Shown: in pieces, positions 1-10,046 of the stretch | How the letters are laid out: every line of letters begins with the position of its first letter | Position numbering within the stretch: position 1 is the stretch's first letter | Assembly (NCBI RefSeq): GCF_021530565.1 | Contig: NZ_JAKGBI010000005.1 | Location: 124,001-188,000 of the forward strand | Length of the DNA stretch: 64,000 bases | Direction of reading: 5' to 3' | Source of the DNA: Pseudoalteromonas sp. SMS1 | GTDB lineage: Bacteria > Pseudomonadota > Gammaproteobacteria > Enterobacterales > Alteromonadaceae | Notes under the pieces: generated by a model | The model's database searches: none | Seen by the model: the letters and a program-made list of their open reading frames with translations, nothing else | Told to the model about the DNA's origin: nothing | Made by a program: the position numbers and the translations under genes

Positions 1-474
1 TATGTGCTTTATGTATGAGTGCGATAACTTCTTTTTATCTGTGTGCGAAAAGAGCTTATAACTACCAAAAAAACTTTTTTTGATATCAACACCAAGCACG
101 ATACTTTGGCTACCAAAAACTTTTGCTAAATCCGTAATTAACTGTTTGTTATTGAGTGACTGGTGATTAATCGCAACTTTCTCAATACCTGTTTGAAATA
201 TACGCTCGGCATCTTCCAAGCTTCTTACGCCACCGCCATAGCATACGGGCATAAAGCATTCAGAAGCGATTTCTTTGATTAACTCAAAGTTAGGACCCCG
301 GTTTTGCTTAGATGCATCAATATCTAAAAGGATTAATTCGTCTACTTCAAGGTCATTAAACAACCTGACAGTATTAATCGGGTCACCAACATATTTTTTA
401 TTTTTAAATTTAATAGTTTTATGAAGCCCACCATCACTAAATAAGATACTGGGAATAACGCGTTTAAATAACAT
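1..474 (-). CDS. hisF: HisF2/AglZ-type acetamidino-sugar modification protein (partial, C-terminus off the left edge)
   Basis: The frame is open from an ATG at 474 to the window edge, giving the first 158 residues of a (beta/alpha)8-barrel protein. The N-terminus MLFKRVIPSILFSDGGLHK followed by KYVGDPINTVRLFN and VDELILLDIDAS is recognisably HisF, and it departs from histidine-pathway HisF in the way the HisF2 paralogues of O-antigen clusters do. In Pseudomonas aeruginosa, HisF2 with HisH2 is thought to supply ammonia to WbpG, which converts an N-acetyl group of a uronic acid to an acetamidino group. That role is inferred here from sequence and from the neighbours hisH, asnB and the WbpB/D/E-type genes. 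A weak ribosome site (TTGAGA) precedes the start. No WbpG homologue is visible; it may lie beyond the left edge. Confidence 0.85.
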   Translation of the reverse strand, partial: MLFKRVIPSILFSDGGLHKTIKFKNKKYVGDPINTVRLFNDLEVDELILLDIDASKQNRGPNFELIKEIASECFMPVCYGGGVRSLEDAERIFQTGIEKVAINHQSLNNKQLITDLAKVFGSQSIVLGVDIKKSFFGSYKLFSHTDKKKLSHSYIKHI

Positions 475-502
475 TTAAAGTCTCAACATTTAAAAATAGT
501 TG

Positions 503-2833
503 TCAATCAATAACAATTGAGTTCAACTTATAACTTTCACCATCAGATTTAGATATAAAAACAAGGTTGTTATTTTTACGTTTAAACTGATATATCGGGT
601 GGTCTACACTGCTAGTCATTGGCTCTGCCTCACCAAAGTCAAAAACAACTTTCCAGTCTTCTTGTGGTGTGGACAAAATATCATCTAGTAGCGGAACGTA
701 CCTCAGCTCTATATCTAATAATGCTTTTTGGTTTTTAAGGCTTTCACGAATAGAGCTATCAAACTCTTCTAAAAGCAGGCCGACGGACAATGGGTCTAGG
801 TCCATTGTTTTGCCCTGTTTATAAGTCTTCAATAGCAGCTCCAAGTCTAACCCTTCATGAACACCAATGAAGTGACTAAAGAACGCAAGGTCAATTCCCG
901 CATAACCACTAGATGCCCTAGATTTGGTACCTGGTGAGCTAGGGGTATTAAGTGAATATCCATCCTCACTATTCCATCCATGAAACCCTGTTCCCCACCA
1001 ATAGTTCCATGCATAACCACTGTCTAGTTTTTCCATATGACGAATAAAAACGTTAGCTAACATTCTAGCATCGCGTGCCAAGTCGCTGTCTGAACTATAC
1101 TCAGAGTAATTTAGTAGCAGTGAGCCAAACTTATTTTGAAAATTAAATGGCACATTAATGCCATCGTAATTTTGCGGGCTTGCAAACGGAAGCCTAAGAT
1201 ACGCTTCGTCCTCTAAGGCTATCCCTAAAGGATCATTTTCACTGGTTATCCAATGCTTTTTAGTTTCATCAATAATACACGCGACAGCACTGTCCACATC
1301 TTGCTCTAAAGCGATCATTTCTTCGCTCTTGGACTCTTTGCCTGACACCAACTTTAAAAATTTGGCCAATTCAGTGCCCACCATACTATCTAAAACACTG
1401 ATTCTCTGAAGGCTGGTTTTATCAAGGGAGTATCGATTCGCGCTCCAACCACATGTTGACACGCCTTGATAATCTGAAATACCGCTGCGCTGATCCATTG
1501 TATTTAACACAGACTGGACATGGTTTGTGTATACATGTTCAATGTGATTGTCACTAAACTCGCTTGCGGCATTATATAAGAACTCTAATACCGAGGACTC
1601 ATACCAAGAGACTCTGCCCCAATGGTTGGTATAATCTTTGTACGTTGATGTGCTATTCATCAAGTCGTTCCATCTCATCCATGACATGTGTTTCGCGTCT
1701 AGCATGCTTCCAGCATCGATATACGCCAAGTTACCCTGCTCGCCTAAACTTGGCTTTAGCTTGTGGCTATTACTAAACGTAACTTGCTCAATTGAATTGT
1801 CTTTCGTGTTTAACTTAAAAATTTGATAATAGCTATCTTTAAAAGAGGTGAACAACCCATCTTCGTTCATATAGTGAATGTTAGCGTCAATATCAATGGT
1901 TGCTAACGTGCTACTCACCAAGTTATATAAATAAATGTGACTGCTATCTGAGAAACCAAGTATTTTTGTTCCCGTAAAAAACACCGGCGAAAAGTTTTTT
2001 CGCCCCTTTGGTGTGCCTGCCAATTCATATGTATCACCTTGCTCTTGCAGAGGTTTCACATAAATACTCTCTGTACTACGGTCACTACTATAACCAACAA
2101 AAGAGATATAAGACGACTCTTCATCTAAAGAGAAATTTAATATATTTCCATGTGAAGCATCGCTCACTTTCGTTTTAATATTGTCTTCCAAGTCATAGGA
2201 CCACAGTTGCGAAAAATAGCCTTCGGATGAGAGCTGCAGATAATAAAAAGATTTTCCGTCTGCTGATAACTTAGGAGAATAGACGGGGTTTGAAAACGTA
2301 TACTTACGCAGAGCCAATGTATTCATATTGAGACTAAAAATTTCATAGTCACTATCTTGCATATAAAGGGCTTTTTCTGCGTGTCTATCAAAAGAAGCAT
2401 TCCCACGTACTTCTATGCCATCTTCAATCAGTACATGAATAACTTGGATTTTTGTGTTGTCTGTAAGGTAATCGAAAGTGTCTGAAGCGCGAAGCTCAAT
2501 GGCTTCTTCCCCTTCAAAAATAAAGTCGTTGACAATATCCACGATAATTGACGATGACATTTCCCCGCTTGGGATAGTGAGTAAGTTATCGGAGACAATG
2601 AAATCCTCACCGAGTGTGGCATCACCAATGGACGTAAATGAAAACGCAATATCCTGATCAGCTGCAACATGAAGTTTTGCTGTTATTTCAAAGCTACCAC
2701 CCACCTCTTTTACTGTGGTTTTGCTCACCTCAAAGGTTACATCGTATTCATCCTTTTGTACGTTGTCATCAGAACAACCACTTAAAAAAATAACAGTCAA
2801 CAACAGTAAAAAAGTAAGGTAGTAGCGCTTCAT
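503..2833 (-). CDS. Large lipoprotein with Calx-beta-like, propeller-like and helical C-terminal regions; function unknown
   Basis: I do not recognise a named family for this 776-residue protein. It starts with a lipoprotein signal (hydrophobic 5-17, lipobox LSGC with Cys20, then Ser-Asp-Asp), so it is probably an outer-membrane-anchored lipoprotein. Residues about 30-137 look like a Calx-beta domain (GEDFIV, IVNDFIFEGEEAIEL). Residues about 145-372 show repeated blade-like segments (SPKLSADGKSFYYL, IYLYNLVSSTLATIDI) as in TolB/WD40-like beta-propellers. Residues about 395-670 are helical and rich in Trp and Tyr (WGRVSWYESSVLEFLYNAA, YAWNYWWG, SSGYAGIDLAFFSHF), suggesting an (alpha/alpha) toroid like those of polysaccharide lyases, hydrolases and uronate epimerases. 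It lies in the same orientation between hisH (11 bases) and hisF (28 bases), with a good AAGGA ribosome site. A role in processing or anchoring the polysaccharide is inference. Confidence 0.8.
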   Translation of the reverse strand: MKRYYLTFLLLLTVIFLSGCSDDNVQKDEYDVTFEVSKTTVKEVGGSFEITAKLHVAADQDIAFSFTSIGDATLGEDFIVSDNLLTIPSGEMSSSIIVDIVNDFIFEGEEAIELRASDTFDYLTDNTKIQVIHVLIEDGIEVRGNASFDRHAEKALYMQDSDYEIFSLNMNTLALRKYTFSNPVYSPKLSADGKSFYYLQLSSEGYFSQLWSYDLEDNIKTKVSDASHGNILNFSLDEESSYISFVGYSSDRSTESIYVKPLQEQGDTYELAGTPKGRKNFSPVFFTGTKILGFSDSSHIYLYNLVSSTLATIDIDANIHYMNEDGLFTSFKDSYYQIFKLNTKDNSIEQVTFSNSHKLKPSLGEQGNLAYIDAGSMLDAKHMSWMRWNDLMNSTSTYKDYTNHWGRVSWYESSVLEFLYNAASEFSDNHIEHVYTNHVQSVLNTMDQRSGISDYQGVSTCGWSANRYSLDKTSLQRISVLDSMVGTELAKFLKLVSGKESKSEEMIALEQDVDSAVACIIDETKKHWITSENDPLGIALEDEAYLRLPFASPQNYDGINVPFNFQNKFGSLLLNYSEYSSDSDLARDARMLANVFIRHMEKLDSGYAWNYWWGTGFHGWNSEDGYSLNTPSSPGTKSRASSGYAGIDLAFFSHFIGVHEGLDLELLLKTYKQGKTMDLDPLSVGLLLEEFDSSIRESLKNQKALLDIELRYVPLLDDILSTPQEDWKVVFDFGEAEPMTSSVDHPIYQFKRKNNNLVFISKSDGESYKLNSIVID

Positions 2834-2844
2834 ATGTTAATTCC

Positions 2845-3450
2845 TTATAACTGTGCAAAGCTTTTTAGCAGTTTTTTTCCAAACTTATGGCTTTTCTCAG
2901 GGTGAAATTGCGCGCCGATAATGTTCCCTTTTTGGAACATAACATCAAAATCAGTGCCGTAAGTTACTTGAGCAAGCCTATCGTCTGCATCTAGACATTG
3001 TACACAATATGAATGAACAAAATAATACCTTTCATTCGGCAGTGGATCTTGGTTGATGGCTTCCTGTTTTTGATAATTAATTAAGCTCCACCCCATATGC
3101 GGTACCTTAATATCATCGACAACTGGAATTTTTACAGTCTTAGCATTGATCCAACCTAACCCAGGTAATGTGCCCTCTTCACTGCTCAATGTCATAAGTT
3201 GCATGCCTAAACAAATGCCTAAAACAGGCGTGTTTAGTTCTAACACGGCTTTATTTAGGGCTTCTACCAAGCCTGATTCATTGAGCTTTTTCATACCATG
3301 GTCAAACGCCCCAACGCCCGGCAATATAATATGTTTAGCAGTCAAAATATCTTCAGGTGATGCGCTCACTTTTGCCTCGATGCCAACATGCTTACACATA
3401 TTCACCAATGACCCCAAGTTCCCGGCACCGTAGTCAACAATTACCAACAT
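2845..3450 (-). CDS. hisH: HisH-type glutamine amidotransferase of the acetamidino-sugar pathway
   Basis: This 201-residue class I glutamine amidotransferase releases ammonia from glutamine for its synthase partner HisF. The catalytic triad is visible: Cys80 in GICLGMQLM, and His183 and Glu185 in QFHPEKSH. The N-terminus VDYGAGNLGSL and oxyanion segment LPGVGAFDHG are typical of HisH. No other histidine-biosynthesis gene is nearby and the flanks are sugar-nucleotide genes, so a HisH2 role in surface-sugar modification is more likely than histidine synthesis. The start at 3450 has the ribosome site GAGG seven bases upstream and lies two bases after the asnB stop, so the two are probably translationally linked. 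Its usual HisF partner is separated from it here by the 776-residue lipoprotein gene. Confidence 0.92.
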   Translation of the reverse strand: MLVIVDYGAGNLGSLVNMCKHVGIEAKVSASPEDILTAKHIILPGVGAFDHGMKKLNESGLVEALNKAVLELNTPVLGICLGMQLMTLSSEEGTLPGLGWINAKTVKIPVVDDIKVPHMGWSLINYQKQEAINQDPLPNERYYFVHSYCVQCLDADDRLAQVTYGTDFDVMFQKGNIIGAQFHPEKSHKFGKKLLKSFAQL

Positions 3451-3452
3451 TT

Positions 3453-5423
3453 CTATACCTCGACTTTAAATGTATCCATCCATTCAGCAAAAAATATTAT
3501 CCGCCAAAAAGAGTGATCAAACTTCTGCTCGCCTTTTACCATACGAGTAAGTCGGTTTTTTGCTTCCTGATTCAGGATGCCTTTAGATTTTTCAACAGCC
3601 GAGTCAATGAGTTGAAGGTAATGCTCCGGATCATCTTTCACCCAGATCTCAGCAGGCGTAACAAAACCCATTTTATCAATTCTATCTTTAACCTTCGTCG
3701 GAAGGTAATTTTTCATGGACTCACGAAGAACGCGTTTTGTGATGCCTTTTTCAAGTTTGTAGGTACTCGGTAAGGAATATAGGAATTCAACGACTCGATA
3801 GTCTACGAATGGAACTCGCGACTCCACAGAAAAAGCCATAGAATCTCTATCACACCAACGAAGCTGTTTAGGCAAGCTGTGCTGAGTCATTTGTTGAAAT
3901 GATAGCTTTTTCAAATCAAATACATCGGGAACAGCGGTTTCACTTTGGCTGTCAACTTTAAGCCGATCCAAATCTATCCAATTTACCTGTTTAGTCGGTC
4001 GATTGGTTATTTTAAATAAGAACTGGTTCAACGAGTCAGGTAATATGCCTCTAACGATTTTTGGTAAAGAGTACCCTAGACCATATCCATGGAGCTTTTT
4101 GAGCGCCTTGATTTCCTTCACCAATTGTAACCACTGACCTTTCGCAAATAAAGAGTACAGTAAAGGTCCGTAAAATGTGTGGTAACCACATAACTGCTCA
4201 TCGGCACCATGACCGTCTAGCGTTACTTTCACGCCATTTTGACTCACGGTCTCGAATACCGACCATTCAGCAAAAACCGAAGGAGATAAAAACGGCTCAT
4301 CCTGATGATAAATGATCTTAGGTAATGTGCTCGAAAACTTCTTATGCTCTAAATTGAAAAGGTGAGGTTCGATATTTTTGGTTTTATTTAACACTTCATG
4401 GACGAACTCGCGCTCATCAAAGCGTTTATGTTCCGAGCAACTAGAAAATGTTTTCTGTACTTGTTTCTGTTGTAAGAGGTCATTCACAACACACACAATT
4501 GATGATGAGTCAAGCCCACCTGACAAGCATGTGCCGATGGGCACATCAGCCCTCAGGCGATAGTCAACCGAACTCACAAACAATGATTCGAACTTTTCCA
4601 CAGCCTCTTCAAAAGTACCAGTGAACTCTGGCGTATCCCAGTTGTACCAACGAATAGGATTCAATGTTTGCTGCGAATTTTTCGCGGATAAATAAGCATA
4701 ATGCCCCGGCGGTAAATGCAATACCCCAGCAAACATGGTTTCGTGTGTGTGATCTGTCTGCCCCCAATTCAGGAAATCAAACGCTCTTTCATGATTTAGT
4801 TTTGCTTCCCAATTAGGCAACATTTGCAGTTGCTTAATTTCAGAAACAAATGCATAACCACCATCTTCTAATTGCCAATAATACAGTGGCTTAATGCCAA
4901 AGCGGTCTCTGGCAATAAACAAGTTTTGCTCTTGAGCATCATAAATCAGGATTGAGAACATACCGTTGAGTTTGGATAACATTTTTTCTTTCCACTCAAC
5001 AAAAGCGTATAAAATGACTTCTGTATCGGTCGTCGACTCAAAGTGGTAACCCAATTCAACTAACTCAGATTTAATCTCGTCGCTGTTGTAAACTTCGCCG
5101 TTGTATATGATATTAAAACGCTGCTTGTTACAGGTCATAGGTTGATGACCTCGTGCTGACACATCACGGATCGCCAAGCGACGGTGAGCCAGCAACACAT
5201 TGCCCGTTTCAGAAACACAGCTATCAACATCCTCTAACTGGAACATCTGCTGAGTTTCTACAGGTGACGTTTTACCAAACAGGTGCTTACCTGAATTGTT
5301 ATCCCAGCTTGACAGATAGTAGCCCTCATCATCAGGCCCTCTATGCAAGATAGGTGTATTTAAATTGACTAAGTGTTCGAGTTTCATTCCCTTTGGGGAA
5401 AATATTGCCGAAATGCCACACAT
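3453..5423 (-). CDS. asnB: Asparagine synthase (glutamine-hydrolysing)-like amidotransferase, WbpS-like
   Basis: This 656-residue enzyme has an N-terminal Ntn glutaminase domain with the nucleophile Cys2 (MCGIS), RGPDDEG at 29-35 and YNGEVYN at 107-113, followed by a synthetase domain with the ATP-pyrophosphatase loop SGGLDSS at 301-307. AsnB-family enzymes adenylate a carboxylate and amidate it with glutamine nitrogen. In O-antigen clusters such enzymes (WbpS in P. aeruginosa) are proposed to convert uronic acids to uronamides. The position in a uronic-acid operon, immediately before hisH, favours that over free asparagine synthesis, but this is inference. The start ATG is fixed by the need for Cys2; a GGAG lies upstream inside the end of the preceding gene. 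The gap to that gene is four bases. Confidence 0.9.
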   Translation of the reverse strand: MCGISAIFSPKGMKLEHLVNLNTPILHRGPDDEGYYLSSWDNNSGKHLFGKTSPVETQQMFQLEDVDSCVSETGNVLLAHRRLAIRDVSARGHQPMTCNKQRFNIIYNGEVYNSDEIKSELVELGYHFESTTDTEVILYAFVEWKEKMLSKLNGMFSILIYDAQEQNLFIARDRFGIKPLYYWQLEDGGYAFVSEIKQLQMLPNWEAKLNHERAFDFLNWGQTDHTHETMFAGVLHLPPGHYAYLSAKNSQQTLNPIRWYNWDTPEFTGTFEEAVEKFESLFVSSVDYRLRADVPIGTCLSGGLDSSSIVCVVNDLLQQKQVQKTFSSCSEHKRFDEREFVHEVLNKTKNIEPHLFNLEHKKFSSTLPKIIYHQDEPFLSPSVFAEWSVFETVSQNGVKVTLDGHGADEQLCGYHTFYGPLLYSLFAKGQWLQLVKEIKALKKLHGYGLGYSLPKIVRGILPDSLNQFLFKITNRPTKQVNWIDLDRLKVDSQSETAVPDVFDLKKLSFQQMTQHSLPKQLRWCDRDSMAFSVESRVPFVDYRVVEFLYSLPSTYKLEKGITKRVLRESMKNYLPTKVKDRIDKMGFVTPAEIWVKDDPEHYLQLIDSAVEKSKGILNQEAKNRLTRMVKGEQKFDHSFWRIIFFAEWMDTFKVEV

Positions 5424-5427
5424 TTTC

Positions 5428-6108
5428 TTAATTTTCTCCGATACTATCTAGACCGTACTTGCTTCTAATTTTGCTATAGGGTTCTATCGCCAGTTTTTGC
5501 GCTGAGAACCTTTCAAAATCTTCGTGTGAAATATAGCCATGAAACTTGTTTGCATTTTCGAATTTAACGACCTCTTGTGGGTCTAGCTCTTTAACGACCT
5601 TTGCAGGTACGCCTGCTAAAACACAGTGACCTTTTGGAAAGCTTTTTGTAACTACGGCACCTGCTGCAACGATTGTATGATCACCAAGTACCACTTTAGG
5701 AAGAATCATCGAATTCATGCCAATCCAACAGTAATCACCAATGACAACTGGACTGTCATTATCAACGGTTTTTCTCGAATCGTAGACATCGTGATTTCCG
5801 CTCATTATACCTACATTAGGGGCGATTTGCGTGTAATGCCCAACATAGATACCCGCAGTGCCATAAATGTAACACCCAGGCATAAAGCCAGGGCTGGCAT
5901 CTATCCCAACAAAAATCTTTTCTGGGCTGGACACTTTGCTTGCAAAGTGAACTGGCCAATACACTGAGCTATTAAACCGCAAAACTTTTTGCCAGAGAAA
6001 AAACCTTGCTTTACAAGGAGATTGTGTGCCCCTTGTGTAGTACATAGGTGAGAGTATTTTAATTTTTTTTATGAATAACCAAACTAGGTTTTTAACAAAG
6101 GTTTTCAT
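5428..6108 (-). CDS. Left-handed beta-helix (hexapeptide) acyltransferase, probable sugar O-acetyltransferase
   Basis: This 226-residue protein has the hexapeptide repeats of the left-handed beta-helix acyltransferases (IGDYCWIGMNSMILPKVVLG, DHTIVAAGAVVTK) and the family ending VLAGVPAKVVKEL at about residues 163-175. The order resembles WcaF/maltose O-acetyltransferase-like enzymes, which transfer acetyl from acetyl-CoA to a sugar hydroxyl. The N-terminal 60 residues are basic and partly hydrophobic (VKNLVWLFIKKIKIL), possibly membrane-associating. The start ATG overlaps the flippase stop by four bases (ATGA), so it is in the same operon. The exact acceptor cannot be told from sequence; decoration of the block B repeat unit is the natural inference. 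Confidence 0.85.
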   Translation of the reverse strand: MKTFVKNLVWLFIKKIKILSPMYYTRGTQSPCKARFFLWQKVLRFNSSVYWPVHFASKVSSPEKIFVGIDASPGFMPGCYIYGTAGIYVGHYTQIAPNVGIMSGNHDVYDSRKTVDNDSPVVIGDYCWIGMNSMILPKVVLGDHTIVAAGAVVTKSFPKGHCVLAGVPAKVVKELDPQEVVKFENANKFHGYISHEDFERFSAQKLAIEPYSKIRSKYGLDSIGEN

Positions 6109-7379
6109 TTGTTTTCCTTCGTGTTCACCGAAAACTTTATTGACAAGTAAATATATAAAATATAGATAAATGAATAAGCTACAGAATATAACTGTAAAGC
6201 CAGTAGTTCATTGTCATAGACCTGGTAGCCAACCAAAAAGCAGGAAGTCAGTATTATTACCATAAATATATGTATGTAAAAATCTACTTGCTGTTTACCT
6301 GCAATATGGAAGACAAAAGTAATAGGGCTGGTGATAAATTGAAAAAAGAAAATAGGCACTAGTAACTTTGCGAACTCACCTGCTTTTTTCCACTCTTCGC
6401 CAAAAACCAACCCAAACAAGCTTTCTGCATAGAAATACAGTATACAAAACGGCACAATGCTCATTGCTGTCAAAACGAGCAGGACCTTTAAGACAATTGG
6501 TCTACAAGAACCTTGTTCGTTGTACCTCTTTACAGCTTCGCCTCTAAATGGCAACGCGACAGCTCTACCAACTATGGAGAGCGGTTTACTCAACACCCTA
6601 TCTACAAGCGCAAATAGTCCCACAGCATAAGCACCGGAAAATAATCCCATGAGAAATATGGGCATTTGCTTAGTGTAAATATCTAGTGCTTCAGAGGGCA
6701 CTGAGTACACTGGGTATTTTCTAAACCTTTTTATTAAAAAGGCATTTTTGCGCGATAAGACCCTTTTAGCTTTGAGTCGCTTAATTTGTTCAGACCACTG
6801 AGCTGAACTAAGCATTTTAAAACAACTAAAAGCCCTAGAAATAATAAAGCTATAAATTAGGCCTAGCGTACTTAGAAAACCCAAAGCGATTGATGAAGAA
6901 TTATTCAGCAATGAAAAGTGTACAGAGTTTAATGCAATCTTTTTATATTCACTATTGGCGTTCGCGACACACGTCAGAATGTTATAAAGACCAGTAAAGA
7001 ATATAAATAAAAACACAACGAAAGCAGCGATTAGTGAGTTCATTCCTATATCGACATCAGGGAACAAAAAAGATGCTGCGATAAGCATAAACAAAATAAC
7101 TAAAGAAAAAATAACCAACAGCTGTAAGCATAAGGTAGTTAAGCTCTTTCTTTGCACATTATTTTTTGCAACGATGATCGCCAACTCTAATTTCGCTGAC
7201 GCAAAAACTGCGAGAAACGCAGCGATCGATGTGATAGTTGCAAATAGACCAAAATCTTCTGGCGCATACAGTCTAGTTAAGACTGGAGCAGCCAGAAATG
7301 GGATTATTTGTGCGAAGATATTCGCTGATAATATTGCAGCAAATGCTTTTGCGAACGAATTACTAGAAAGTGTTCTCAC
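6105..7379 (-). CDS. Polysaccharide flippase (Wzx / PST family), block B
   Basis: This 424-residue, very hydrophobic protein has about 12 membrane segments and the N-terminal pattern of the Wzx/lipopolysaccharide flippase family (FAQIIPFLAAPVLTRLYAPEDFGLFATI). Wzx proteins move undecaprenyl-diphosphate-linked repeat units across the inner membrane for Wzy-dependent polymerisation. It is the second flippase of the island; the other is at 19424-20668. The frame begins with GTG at 7379 and has only a weak upstream ribosome site, so the start is the least certain part. It follows the aminotransferase by nine bases and overlaps the acyltransferase by four. Confidence 0.87.
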   Translation of the reverse strand: MRTLSSNSFAKAFAAILSANIFAQIIPFLAAPVLTRLYAPEDFGLFATITSIAAFLAVFASAKLELAIIVAKNNVQRKSLTTLCLQLLVIFSLVILFMLIAASFLFPDVDIGMNSLIAAFVVFLFIFFTGLYNILTCVANANSEYKKIALNSVHFSLLNNSSSIALGFLSTLGLIYSFIISRAFSCFKMLSSAQWSEQIKRLKAKRVLSRKNAFLIKRFRKYPVYSVPSEALDIYTKQMPIFLMGLFSGAYAVGLFALVDRVLSKPLSIVGRAVALPFRGEAVKRYNEQGSCRPIVLKVLLVLTAMSIVPFCILYFYAESLFGLVFGEEWKKAGEFAKLLVPIFFFQFITSPITFVFHIAGKQQVDFYIHIFMVIILTSCFLVGYQVYDNELLALQLYSVAYSFIYILYIYLSIKFSVNTKENK

Positions 7380-7388
7380 GCTAAAAGA

Positions 7389-8477
7389 CTACTGTTCAGA
7401 GTTTGCATCTAAATTTAAATAACCATGCATTGGCAAGCTGAAGACTGACTTTGCGAGCTTTTCAGCTACGGGGAAGTCCCCTACTTGATATCCCAAATAA
7501 TTGAAAGCGGTTTGTTCGTGCATACAAGTGCCATAGTACACCACGGTTGGCACACCCTGCTCTTTGTACTTTGCCATTTCCGCGTTTCTATCTTCAGCAA
7601 CCAGCGTATATTGTGCCCATGAGCTAACATAACCTTCTGGCACAACAGGCGTTTTATACGTTGTATTGAGCTCCTGAGTATACTTTTCAGCCGCTTTGTT
7701 TCTGTTGATGAGCTCTTGTGGAAAAGCGGCTAGCTTTTCTAGCAAAATCGCAGCTTGGAGTGTATCCAAACGAGAATTCATGCCGATACGTACATTATCG
7801 TACTTGTCTTTACCTTTTCCATGAACACGGTAAGACCTAAGTAACTCAGCATATTCGTCATTGTCAGTGAAAAGCGCTCCACCATCACCATAACAACCCA
7901 AAGGTTTTGCAGGGAAGAAGCTGGTTGTTGCAATGTCACCAAAGGACCCTGCACGCTGACCATTAATTTCACCGCCAAAGCCCTGTGCAGCATCTTCAAT
8001 GATTTTTAAGTCGTACTTATCTGCAATTTTCCTGAGTGCAATATAATCTGCCGGTAGTCCAAATAAATCAACGGCAATAATTGCTTTGGGTTTTAATGTA
8101 CCATCAGCAAGAACAGCTTCGATTCGCTTTTCCAAATCTACAGGGCAAATGTTAAATGTATCTTCATTCGAGTCAACAAATACTGGGGTTGCACCTTCAA
8201 ATGCAATTGTTTCTGCTGTCGCAAAAAAGGTAAAAGTAGGACAAAAAACAGCATCACCTTCTTGCACATCCAGAACCATTAATGCAAGTGTTAATGCATC
8301 CGTGCCATTGGCACAAGTAATCGTATGGTTTACACCGACATAATCAGATAACTGCTTTTCAAGCTCTTGTACTTCAGGCCCCATGATATATTTACCATGG
8401 TCTAAAACTGTTTGGATACGCGCATCGATTTTATCTTTTAGATGTTGATATTGCGCTGCTAAATCTATGAATTGCAT
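7389..8477 (-). CDS. wbpE: DegT/DnrJ/EryC1/StrS aminotransferase, WbpE-like
   Basis: This 362-residue PLP-dependent sugar aminotransferase has the Schiff-base lysine at about 191 in the motif TSFFPAKPLGCYGDGGA, very close to the motif of WbpE, and EDAAQGFGG upstream as the cofactor-contact segment. WbpE transfers an amino group from glutamate to C3 of the 3-keto product made by WbpB, giving UDP-2-acetamido-3-amino-2,3-dideoxy-glucuronate. Its position directly after the wbpD- and wbpB-like genes supports this. The start at 8477 (MQFIDLAAQY) is the usual start for this family. It is 18 bases downstream of wbpD in the same operon. Confidence 0.92.
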   Translation of the reverse strand: MQFIDLAAQYQHLKDKIDARIQTVLDHGKYIMGPEVQELEKQLSDYVGVNHTITCANGTDALTLALMVLDVQEGDAVFCPTFTFFATAETIAFEGATPVFVDSNEDTFNICPVDLEKRIEAVLADGTLKPKAIIAVDLFGLPADYIALRKIADKYDLKIIEDAAQGFGGEINGQRAGSFGDIATTSFFPAKPLGCYGDGGALFTDNDEYAELLRSYRVHGKGKDKYDNVRIGMNSRLDTLQAAILLEKLAAFPQELINRNKAAEKYTQELNTTYKTPVVPEGYVSSWAQYTLVAEDRNAEMAKYKEQGVPTVVYYGTCMHEQTAFNYLGYQVGDFPVAEKLAKSVFSLPMHGYLNLDANSEQ

Positions 8478-8495
8478 TTTTGTAACTTCTAAATA

Positions 8496-9071
8496 TTATT
8501 GTATTGAAACAAAGCCATTTTCTAACTGATACTTTTCGCCTGTGTGTTCACAGGTCGCGGTACCATTTCCCTCTAATGGCAAATCAAGTTGTTCACCATA
8601 CTTACTTATCCAACCGATTTGCTTTGCAGGTACACCTACCATTAATGCAAACGGTTTTATATCTTTATTAATTACAGCACCAGCGCCTACAAGTGAGTAC
8701 TCACCAATGGTAACACCACAAACAATTGTACAGTTTGCACCAAGCGTTGCGCCACGCTTAACGAGAGTGTCTCTGTATTCTGTTTTGCGCTCTATAAAAG
8801 AACGAGGGTTATACACATTAGTGAATACCATGCTCGGCCCACAAAACACGTCATCTTCCAAATGCACATTATCGTACACAGACACATTGTTCTGTACTTT
8901 TACGTTATTGCCTATAGTGACTTTATTACCAACAAAAACGTTTTGTCCTAGCGAGCATCCTGTGCCAATTTTTGCGCCGCCACAAACGTGCACAAAGTGC
9001 CATACACGTGTGTCAGCACCAATTTGTGCACCCTCGTCTACAATCGCACTTTCATGCACATGGTAGTTCAT
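8496..9071 (-). CDS. wbpD: WbpD-like UDP-2-acetamido-3-amino-2,3-dideoxy-glucuronate N-acetyltransferase
   Basis: This 191-residue hexapeptide acyltransferase ([22 protein letters not shown], then repeated [IV]GXX[VA]X turns, and GVPAKQIGW at about residues 151-159) matches WbpD in length and in the segments [15 protein letters not shown] and [19 protein letters not shown]. WbpD acetylates the 3-amino group made by WbpE with acetyl-CoA, producing UDP-GlcNAc(3NAc)A. The gene lies between wbpB and wbpE as part of a complete oxidation-amination-acetylation set. Assignment is from sequence motifs plus context; a different acyl donor cannot be excluded. Confidence 0.92.
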   Translation of the reverse strand: MNYHVHESAIVDEGAQIGADTRVWHFVHVCGGAKIGTGCSLGQNVFVGNKVTIGNNVKVQNNVSVYDNVHLEDDVFCGPSMVFTNVYNPRSFIERKTEYRDTLVKRGATLGANCTIVCGVTIGEYSLVGAGAVINKDIKPFALMVGVPAKQIGWISKYGEQLDLPLEGNGTATCEHTGEKYQLENGFVSIQ

Positions 9072-9074
9072 AAA

Positions 9075-10046
<972 letters not shown>

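Noticed and set aside
470..494. Direct repeat AACATTTAAA (470-479 and 485-494) before hisF
   Set aside because: Short, A/T-only apart from one C, and in A/T-rich sequence; likely chance.
1..3450. hisH and hisF as part of a histidine biosynthesis operon
   Set aside because: No other his gene is present, the neighbours are uronic-acid and flippase genes, and the HisF sequence has the features of the surface-sugar paralogue (KYVGDPIN, VDELILLDIDAS).
8542..9066. A 174-codon plus-strand frame opposite wbpD
   Set aside because: It is antisense to a strongly conserved acyltransferase and shows no family motif.
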